Part shown: positions 55,831 to 64,000 of the stretch, one piece after another
Numbering within the stretch: the first letter of the stretch is position 1
Layout of the letters: every line of letters begins with the position of its first letter
DNA from: Argyresthia goedartella
Lineage: Eukaryota; Arthropoda; Insecta; Lepidoptera; Argyresthiidae
Direction of reading: 5' to 3'
Assembly (NCBI GenBank): GCA_949825045.1
Contig: OX463824.1
Location: forward strand, 31,900,001-31,964,000
DNA length: 64,000 nt
The notes under the pieces: model-generated
Seen by the model: the letters and a program-made list of their open reading frames with translations, nothing else
What the model was told of the DNA's origin: nothing
Database searches by the model: none
Position numbers and translations under genes: made by a program

Positions 55831-58168
55831 ATCTCTTTTTAAACATTGCTTATGCTTAACTAAAACAAAATATAATATTTAGTCATTATCATAATTAATA
55901 AGCAGGAATAAATAATTACAAAATTATTAACAGCAAGGTCTGTGTTGAGCCAGATTAGCCCCATACAGACCATTACAACCATTACTCTCACGGTCTCTAC
56001 AAATCCAACAAAACCTCATTTGTTAAAATTTGGACTGTAGCGGTTTTATGAAATTTGAAAACCCCTAAATCCCCGCCATTTTACAATTAAAAGGCTTCCA
56101 AAAACTGAATCGAAAAAAATATATATTAATTGTTAAACCTGCCCAGACCTGAAATATAGACGCTTCGCTCGCTCGGTCAACTATATTACGTCTACATTTG
56201 TGTTGAGTCTAGTGTCTCGGGATATTCTACGAAGCTATTGAGGGTCATATTCCTCAACATGTTGTTCCATTTATCCACATTGTAAACAAGGCATTACGAT
56301 AAGATTTATCGTTTGCTAAAATCATAGATTTGACTTGTAAAAGTGCATTATTTTACCTACTTGCAAGAAATGATTTGATTTGATTTGATAAAAGTTTTTT
56401 TTTGTCCATTAGAAATGGGATCTGGAGTTATATTGGGGTCGATATCACATGAAAAACTAATGTCTTTAAAATTATAATTTAAACTCAAACCCAAACGTAA
56501 AACTGATCTAAAGAACGATGCTTTAATGTTCTTTTTACGTACTAATGGAATAATAATAATGTGGAAGTTCAACGAAGAGTATCAGCCATTTCAACTATTC
56601 GCATTAATCCAGTGAATTCATGGCAGTTTAGAACGTTTATTGCCTTATAAAATGATATCGCTTACTCCTATATGAGAAGTTAAATGTATAAACTGATGCT
56701 ATGAAATTTTTACGATAGTAAAATTGATCGGTCTACGTAATAAAAGTAAGTATTACCAGTCACTATCATAGTGATCTCTACTCGGTGACGAGCAAGATTG
56801 AGAATAAAGGTCATTTCCGACTTATACAACCCCGCTCCCGTGCAGCTGTAAAATATTTCTTCAAATATAGGTATAAAACCGTCTTCAAAAAGGATGAGGT
56901 TCTCAATACGACTGCTATTTAATGTTTGTTACACGATTAATCCGTCAATTATTAATCGATTTTGTTGAGTCTCATTTTGATTGGTAGCTCATACTTCAGA
57001 GGTAGCCCCATATAAATATTAATAAAATTTATTAAGCGCTTTTGGAAAAAAACGACAGAAATGAATATATATCTACAGATGAAGTATTGGGTTGTGTTTC
57101 TGTGCAGCGAAAGTTTTTATGACGACTTTTCGTAAACATAGACTTCATTCGCATCCCGACCGGGGAGGAATAAAAAGGGCTCGAAATTCAAGTCAGTTTT
57201 TTATGTTTTTAACTTGGTACAAAGAAAAAACTGTTTATTGCACAACCGACAACCCTTATGTTAAGGAACATTCTTTAGCTGTAGGGGAGCGGATTCATAT
57301 ATGATGACCTTTACTTTAAACACTCGAAGCAGACGTTCTCTCTCTTCGCTTCTCTTAACATTTCCCAAATCCTTTCAAATTCATGTTACAGGCACTTACA
57401 TTGCTTCTGGCCCCACACTAGGATACCCTGTGTCGTGGGAACCAGAAACAGCGACGTCGGACACATATAAACATCCAAGACCTGGGGTTTTTTTTTCCTT
57501 ATCCCCAGTCGGGGATGGAACCCGGGACCTCTCGCATGGCAGAGCCACAACCACAGCGCCACAGGGGTCGACACTGGTAGATCAAACATCAATTAAAAGT
57601 TAGCGAACATCCTTCAAATCATCAATTTCAAAGAGGATTGTGATGGATGTCAGAATAGAACTACTGCTGTTTTCGAGCTGCCCGGCTATGTAGGTGTCTG
57701 TGACAATGTTATGAAACAAATCAATACTCTTGCAGGTATCTCTCGGAAGTAGACCAACAATATCAAAATCAAATATAAGTTAGCCGATAAAAACAAAATT
57801 GTGTCTTTAAAGCTGAGGTCTCATTTAGTATTGAACAACTGGCTAAGCGGGGAAGAACATTTGTACCTCTGACTCCCCGTATGAGAAAAGGCGTGACGTT
57901 ATTACATTACACATTACATTATTCACTCGGAAATTAAAATATTTTAATTATTAAGCCTCTCCGTCACTCTGCTGGCCGGAATATAAATTACATAAAAAAA
58001 AACAATTTCTTTCTTCCAGCTGCCCTCGGAGAACTCAGCGAGTTACCGTGCTCACAACTCCACAGCATAATGCCGCGTCCTATAGGCACGGGTTTAGGTT
58101 TAGACTCCTGGCCATTCGTTTGTGGAATGCACTCCTCTGCACCATCAGGGACAGTCCTACTCCGAATA
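55831..58168. other. Unassigned intron DNA
   Basis: Apart from the SINE at 57385-57570, nothing is recognised. 58000-58160 contains FRLLAIRLWNALLC-like residues (plus strand, about 58085-58150), a scrap of a LINE C-terminus. Confidence 0.4.
57385..57570 (-). mobile_element. SINE family 1, good reverse copy
   Basis: From ACAGGCACTTACATTGCTTC through GTGTCGTGGGAACCAGAAAC to GGGATGGAACCCGGGACC, the tRNA-like head inverse. Close to the copy at 4715. Confidence 0.8.
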
Positions 58169-58170
58169 TA

Positions 58171-59478
58171 CATAGTCAGGTCATAAGTTCTGTCACATGT
58201 GCAATATGAAATAATTTAGACATGTTTATTATTTATGTAAACATTTATATAGCAAAATGAACTTAATAAAACATAGATTCTTATAGTAATAAAGTTTATT
58301 CAAAATGACCCCCGCGATTTTGAATACAGGCCTTTATTCTGCGCGGCCAGTCGTCTATCGCAGCACGAACGAGGTCCATGTCAATATCGGCGGCTGCCTT
58401 AATCAAGGATGCCTTGAGTGACTCCAAATCAGGATGAGGCTTTGAGCAGGCCTTTTCCTCCAAGTGTTGCCATATCTTGTAATCTAACGGACTCAAATCT
58501 GGACTGGAGGAGGGCCAGTCTTCGTTCCGGATGAAGTCGATTTCACGCGCCGCCAGCCAGTCTTGTGTGCTTTTCGCTCTATGAGCTGGCGCAGAATCTT
58601 GTTGGAATACCCAGTGCCTGTTATTAAACATGGTATGAGAAACAGGTTCCACAAGGTTCTTGAGGACTGTATTTTGATACACAACTGCATTCGTTTTTAC
58701 GCCTTTCTCACAAAAATGTACCTCAGTTAAGCCCCAATAAGCGACTCCCAACCAAACCATGAGCGAGGATGGAAAATGACCTCGTTGGACACGCGGAATA
58801 CGGTTGCTCGCTTCTTCACTGCTGTGTGCGTACACCTTATCATTTTGTTTGTTGTAGCTCTCTTCCACGGTGAAAATTTTTTCATCCGAAAAAAGAATTT
58901 CCCGATGCTTTTTTCCCGCGTACCGCTTCAACAAAGCGCGGCATCTCTTCAGTCTCAGGTCCATTAAACGAGCTTCCAACGATGTCCTGTTTTTCTTCGA
59001 TATGCCCTAAGCCCTAAGTCTTCATTTAACACCCTTTTCACCGTGGTCCTGCTTAACCCCATCTGAAGGGCCAACAGTTTCTGCTTACGTATGGGATTTC
59101 TTTGAATTCGCGCCTTCACAGCTTTTATCACTGCTGGAGTCCTAACAGAGCGAGGGCGACCACTTCTTGACCTGTCATCTACACTAGAGTCTTCATTGTA
59201 TCGTTTTATGGTACGATAAACGAATCTTTTGGTTATATTCAAATTATTCAGTAAGTCGAAAATCTGAATTGGCGCGTAACCGCCACGATGCAACGCAATA
59301 ACTGCGACACGGTCTTCTTTAAGTGTCTACTCCATATTTAAAAATGAGGAAAATTCTAAAAAGTACACATTTTTATTTTCATGAAAAATTCGAAATTCGA
59401 ATTCAATAAACTTTTTTGTGGCCAGCGTTCTAAATTCAAAAGTTTTTATTGTGTGACAGAACTTATGACCTGACTGTG
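58171..59478 (-). mobile_element. DD37D Tc1/mariner element (maT-like), copy 2
   Basis: TIRs CATAGTCAGGTCATAAGTTC at 58171 and the inverse ending GACTGTG at 59478, with TA on both sides (58169-58170 and 59479-59480). 1308 bp, 2 bp shorter than copy 1, in the opposite orientation. Confidence 0.92.
58296..59335 (-). pseudogene. DD37D mariner transposase, one stop and one frameshift
   Basis: The ATG at 59335 is followed by GAG and then TAG (59329-59327), where copy 1 has TGG (Trp). A 1-bp deletion near 58978 (CGTTGG for CGTTTGG) shifts the frame. Downstream, 58296-58979 is open with the full catalytic triad: FSDEKIF, QQDSAPAH and SPLDYKIWQ. Residues otherwise agree with copy 1 except for a few changes such as HSS for LSS. 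Neither copy is intact, and their lesions do not overlap. Confidence 0.9.
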
Positions 59479-59879
59479 TATTTAAAAATTGCGTTAAGAA
59501 GTATTACCTCTCTCTTTAAAATTGTAGGTAAATACTTACATGCATACGTAAGTATTTATTAGTACATATTAGTAGTTGTAGTATATCATTAGTATTTAGA
59601 ATATTATTATAGTATTTATATAATTCATTTTATTTATTAATATGTATGTTAGTACTCGTTTATTTCGTTGTGTTGTTCTATCTTAGGTCTACTCCTGCTC
59701 AGCAATCAACCTTTCCCATCTTGAACTGGTTCGCTGGAAGACCATCTCTTATCAGAGATAAACTCGCCTTTGAACAATATTTTCATGTAACTCTTGTTTT
59801 TTTATGATTTGTATGCAACAAAGAAATTGTGAAGATGAAGGCAAATTTTATGTTAATAAATAATAAATAAATATAAATA

Positions 59880-60122
59880 GTAGAGGACAATCTTACACAA
59901 ATCGATATAGACCCATAGTAATCTCAATTAGGCTTGTGTTATGGGTCCTAGACGACGATATATTTAATAGAGATAAATCCTCATGTGAATACACAGAAAA
60001 AATTCAAGACTAAGAAACAAATATTCATGCTCATCACACAAATATTCGCCTTTACCGGGATTCGAACCCAGGACTGTCAGCTTCGTAGGCAAGGTTACTA
60101 CCCGCTAGGCTAAACCGATCGT
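59880..60122 (-). mobile_element. SINE family 2, reverse copy
   Basis: ACCGGGATTCGAACCCAGGAC (B box inverse) and CGCTAGGCTAAACCG (head inverse), body with CAAATATTCATGCTCATCAC. Matches 21655-21940. Confidence 0.8.
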
Positions 60123-60570
60123 CAGATGTTGATATTGATCTCCCACACATGCCCACGATAGAATCTTTAGAACTCTAGGTGACGTCTGTCAATTATAGGA
60201 CTGGTAGTCCTAATGCGAGCCTACAAGACTAGTTATAGAAGAGTTATAAAAAAGGTCATTGACCCGCTAAGGAAATATATGAACTGAACTTTATTATAAT
60301 AATAATAATAAATCTTTATTTACCAAAAAGTTGATACAAATTTCAAATAAAGAGTGCACTACTCCCCAAAAAAGGGCTAATGCCCTGTAGATTTAGGTTA
60401 AGTAGGTCTCAACCCTATATATCATTTTAGGTAACCACTGGTGAACTAGTATATTTTAGTTAATGAAGTATACACGATTTAAGAAAAAAGAAAATAAATA
60501 TTTTTAAAATTAATTTAAACATGCTTAAAGTAACTTAACTCTATAAGCATTGTGTTAGGGTGTGTGTGTG

Positions 60571-60790
60571 TTATGTGAGTATGTTTGGGTATTGGTTTGT
60601 TTATGAGGGTGTCTATATGCATGTATGCGTGTGTGTGTGTGGGTGTGTGTATGTGTGTGTGTGTGTATGTGTGTGCATGTTATGTGAGTATGTTTGGGTA
60701 TTGGTTTGTTTATGAGGGTGTCTATATGCATGTATGCGTGTGTGTGTGTGGGTGTGTGTATGTGTGTGTGTGTATGTGTGTGTGTGCATG
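60571..60790. repeat. 109-bp TG-rich tandem repeat, two copies
   Basis: Copies start at 60571 and 60680 (TTATGTGAGTATGTTTGGG) and each ends in (TG)n. They lie inside the 3' UTR of the LINE. The long open frames here are low-complexity artefacts. Confidence 0.88.
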
Positions 60791-60828
60791 AGAGTGTAAA
60801 GTATCATGAACCCATTTAAAACAACACG

Positions 60829-63325
60829 TCACTCATCAACCTTCAACAGTGCCTCCGTTTCTTCATACGTCAAGCCGGACAGCCACTTGGCTATCTTAAG
60901 TTTACAGTCGTAAGGGTTTAGTTCGTGAATGTTCAATATTCTATTTGCATTATTGTAAAGATATGGTCCCAGGAAATTAAAGAAGTTACAGCTAAATTTA
61001 GTGCTACATTTTGGTAAAGGACAAACACGAAATCTCCCACGTCGCATCTGTGTCGGGTCAATCAGGGGTGTATTTTAATGCTGTTTCATTAATGTGGCTA
61101 TAATAAAAAGCTTACGGACGGACAGCACTCCACAATATTCGTATAAACTGGTGGTCGGATACCTGAAAGGTTTAAATGTACTGACCTTCAGCAGCGCCCT
61201 CTGGGAGATCTCAAGTTTTTTAATTATTGTTTTGTGGGTTCCACCCCACGATGTAACACAGTATGTTAGCAAGCATTCACAGAGGGCATGATAAACGCGT
61301 TTTAGGAGTTCTGGTTGCAAAACATGATATGATATTCTTAAACACGTGCATCAGTTTTCTTACTCTAGCACTGATTTGACCGATGTGTGGACCAAACATA
61401 CACTGCTGATCCACAATAACCCCCAGATATTTGATGCTTGTACACCTTGCCAGTCGATCACATGGACATTGGTTAGGATTAGTACACTGGGGCAGATGAA
61501 CCACAAGACTCTCAGAAACGGGTGGCTGCGTGGTGCTGACTATAGAGAAGGTGATGTATTTTGTTTTATCACTATTTAGCGTCAACACATTTTTGGCCAA
61601 CCAGCTTCTAACCTTGTCGAGACCAGCTTGTGCCGCTGCAAACACACTGTCCCAACAATCACCCTCAAATATCAGTGCCGTATCATCAGCGTAGGACAGT
61701 ATTTCCCCCCCAATATCTAGGTTAGTCAGGCTATTTATATATAACAAGAATAGGGTGGGTCCCAAGATACTGCCCTGCGGGATACCAAAGGATACTGACA
61801 AATCATCACTAAGATACCTTCCAATGTTGACACTCTGGTACCTATTACTGAAGTAATCCGTGAAAATCATTAATGGTATTCCACGTACACCCACTCTTTC
61901 CAGTTTATCCAGTAGAAGGGGGATAGAGACGGTGTCGAATGCTTTGGCCGGATCTAAGAAGACAGCAATCACCCTTCTTTTTTCATCTAGCTTGGTAGAA
62001 ATATAATGAGTTAGATGATGAACGGCATCAGCTGTAGATCGACCTCTTCGAAAGCCATATTGGTTTTGTGAGAGAATCTTATTTTTTTCCAAGAATCCAA
62101 TAAACCTATTATTGAAGACCTTCTCCAGTATCTTAGATAAGGCAGGTAATATTGAAATTGGCCTGTAGTTACTTACACCGCCTCTATCCCCGGACTTATA
62201 GACAAGAACTAGTATTGCCTTCTTGAGTTGTTGAGGAAAAATACCTTGCTCCAGACATAGATTAAAAATGTGAACGAGTAGGGCTGCCAAAACGTGCTTC
62301 ATCTGCTTGAGTACCGTGTTGGAAATTTTATCCCATCCTATTGAGCACTCATTCTTTAGGCCAATTATCAGTGTATCAATGTCGTCTACGTCTATATGCT
62401 CTAGGACAAGGGAATGTAATTGAGATTTCTCAGATGAATTTGTTTCTCGATCTGAAGATACCTGTTGTGAGAGTATTCGCTCTGCGAGATTTTTACCTAC
62501 ATCGGCGAAATATCTGTTTATCTCATTTACCGTTTTTGTATCATTATGACCGGTTAGTAATTGATGAGAGCTACTGTCCTTCTGGTTCCCACTTGTAATC
62601 GATTTTATTGCCTGCCACAGAAGCCTAGGATTCTTCCCTGCCTTATTTATGAGATCTTTATCATACTGTCTTTTTAGGCTTTTTATTAAATTGAAGTAAA
62701 AATGTTTGTACCTTGTATACGTAGTTTTAAGTATCTCATTGTGTGGATCTAGTTTATGTTTTTTGTGTAAGTTATCCTTGTTTTGTTGACATCTTAAGAG
62801 ACCCTGTGTCATCCAGGGTTTAAGTATTACTTTACGATTTGATATTTTATAAGTTTTTGAGTTATTGTCCAGAATACTTTGTATTGATTCAATTGAGTAC
62901 TGTATCCCAAAAGCTGGATCGTCGCTTTGTAAAATTGGGTTGAAGTCGAATGATTCAAGTTCTTTATACACTGCTTTATAATCAACTTTTGTGCGAAGTG
63001 ATAGCGGCTTTGATCGTGGCGACATTAATTCAAGATCCAGTAAAACTGATTTATGATCAGTGATCGTACTTGATAGTACTATAGTATTTGAGTTACATTT
63101 AGAGTTAATAAATATGTGATCTCAACATGAGCCGCTTGCATCACGAGTGACAAAGTTATGACACGCTATAAGACCATTATATGCCAGGTAATTTAAATAC
63201 TTTTCGTAGTTCGGATCACTACTACCGGGTGCTATGTTTATATTTAAATCGCCAATCAAGATAACATCTCGATAATCACTATGTTTTTGCAAAATATCAT
63301 TTAGCTCAAAAATAACTATTATTGC
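60829..63325 (-). pseudogene. LINE ORF2 (endonuclease end, RT, C-terminal domain), few lesions
   Basis: Top: ILIGDLNINIAPGSSDPN, then a TGA before DHIFINSKCNS and STITDHKSVLLDLEL (endonuclease). From 63025 to about 61325: KPWMTQGLLRCQQNKDN, FADVGKNLAERI, NECSIGWDKISN, YRPISILPALSKILEK, YGFRRGRSTADAV, FLDPAKAFDTVSI (motif A), FGIPQGSILGPTLF (motif B) and SYADDTALIF (motif C). A frameshift near 61325 leads to LLKRVYHALCECLLTYC, one TAA at about 61063, and the end GRFRVCPLPKCSTK. Three lesions in some 820 codons: recently dead. Confidence 0.85.
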
Positions 63326-63776
63326 AAGGGTATCCTAGCACTAGCATATAAACCAATCGAGAACGAGTCAGAAATGAGTCCTCAACCAGTACCGCTGCGC
63401 GTAGCGTCCCGTCTGATCACAAAGCAAAATTACTCACAGACCTCACCTAGAGTACTGAAGATTCTATTGTTGGCATTTGTGGGGCAAACACATAAAATTT
63501 CAATTAATTGTTACGTCATTATTTTTTATTTTCCGATCAGCAGAGAAGTAAAAAGGTTAACTAAACTAGTTAGTAGCTCAGCGTCTGATTTCTCGACAGT
63601 TGCTCCGCATTCTGAGAACTTTATTATGTCTGTCGGTCAGTATTAACAATGGTATCCGTATTCAACTTCAATGAATGCCTATGAACTAAGGGTTTCATTT
63701 GTATTTAGTACCAGTACTAGCTGATACCTACATTAAATGTTGAAACCAATAAGTACCCACGTACGTAAATACTTAC
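63326..63776. other. Intron next to the first visible host exon
   Basis: No feature is supported; the open frame 63374-63646 has no domain. Confidence 0.4.
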
Positions 63777-63949
63777 ATTGGACCTGCAATTCCACACTAT
63801 TACCGCTCCCGCTGCCTTCGCTATTGAACGCTGTGCAGCTGTAGTCGCCAGCAGCGGACCTGGAAACGCTCTGCAGAACTAAACTCTGGTCGCTGAGGAT
63901 GACACCTGCACTGGCGTTGTGTTGGATCTCTTTATTCTGGAAGATGGAG
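63777..63949 (-). CDS. Side-family gene exon: C-terminal half of an Ig domain (Ig4-like)
   Basis: The exon is 173 bp: one base, 57 codons, one base. The acceptor reads ttacag before 63949 and the donor is gtaagt at 63776-63771. The residues hold the second half of an Ig fold: SLVLQSV strand, then the DYSC cysteine motif (Asp, Tyr, x, Cys) and a C-terminal strand ending VELQVQ. In Side proteins this sits in the fourth Ig domain, extracellular. The exon ends in phase 1 (CAA T), and the next exon completes the codon as Tyr, giving the linker VQYAPIC. The start phase needs two bases from an exon outside the window. NAS is a potential N-glycosylation site. Confidence 0.88.
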
Positions 63950-64000
63950 CTGTAATTAGCAATTTTGAAACAGATGTAACTAAACTTATGAGCAGATTCA

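Larger units (their letters stand above)
60293..63325 (-). mobile_element. LINE, 5'-truncated in the endonuclease domain
   Basis: (ATT)n tail at 60293-60311, 3' UTR to 60828 with a TG-rich minisatellite inside, RT and the endonuclease remnant above. About 3.0 kb. It lies within 500 bp of the first host exon of this window. Confidence 0.85.
26922..63949 (-). other. Sidestep-family Ig/FN3 transmembrane receptor gene, partial, 7 exons visible
   Basis: Seven minus-strand exons join with matching phases at all six junctions (1, 2, 1, 0, 1, 2) and give about 367 residues. Domain order is the C-terminal half of an Ig domain, a full Ig domain, an FN3 domain, a transmembrane helix and an acidic cytoplasmic tail. 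The FN3 motif EGFDGGLPQ, the Ig linker VQYAPIC and the AANAKGRSEP strand are what I associate with insect Side-family receptors; in flies these bind Beat-family ligands at the cell surface and guide axons. Side proteins have five Ig domains before FN3, so this would be the end of Ig4, Ig5 and onward. The 5' exons lie beyond the window. The tail exon ends in phase 1 at a GT donor, so at least one more 3' exon exists and was not located. Introns reach about 18 kb and are filled with repeats. The paralogue number cannot be assigned. Confidence 0.9.

Noticed and set aside
60585..60807. Long open frames rich in Val/Cys (plus) or His/Thr (minus)
   Set aside because: They are translations of the TG-rich minisatellite in a LINE 3' UTR.

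Overview
The window is AT-rich animal DNA, almost certainly from an insect and most likely a moth or butterfly. That placing is an inference. It rests on the mix of tRNA-headed SINEs, many 5'-truncated LINEs with short tandem tails, DD37D mariners and MITEs, and on an insect-type sidestep-family gene. No bacterial, organellar or rRNA features are visible.

The only host gene I can support lies on the minus strand. Seven small exons (63777-63949, 54658-54814, 36626-36765, 33361-33497, 29835-29997, 28716-28866, 26922-27103) join with consistent splice phases. They encode the end of one Ig domain, a complete Ig domain, an FN3 domain, a transmembrane helix and part of a cytoplasmic tail. The domain order and sequence match the insect sidestep (Side) family of Ig-superfamily receptors. 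The upstream (N-terminal) exons lie beyond 64000. The last exon(s) lie below 26922 or outside the window and were not found.

Most other recognisable sequence is mobile DNA in or downstream of the introns. 0.2-2.2 kb: 5'-truncated LINE. 4-6 kb: SINE and repeat tails. 6.06-9.69 kb: non-coding LTR element with identical 132-bp LTRs, inserted in an older dispersed repeat. 10-20 kb: MITEs that share one core but have different ends, and a duplicated 344-bp segment. 21-25 kb: SINE, MITE, deleted LINE and mariner relic. 25.2-26.5 kb: near-intact DD37D mariner. 27-38 kb: last host exons among SINEs and LINE relics, and a decayed duplicate of a host exon. 40.5-45.2 kb: LINE with open ORF1 and ORF2. 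45.8-48.4 kb: another LINE. 49-53.3 kb: three-layer nest of insertions. 53.5-54.4 kb: tandem pair of foldback elements. 58.2-59.5 kb: second DD37D mariner. 60.3-63.3 kb: LINE with a few lesions.

The mobile elements do not form a pathway. The host gene would make a cell-surface recognition protein. All repeat boundaries were read by eye and are approximate unless a target-site duplication (TSD) is stated.
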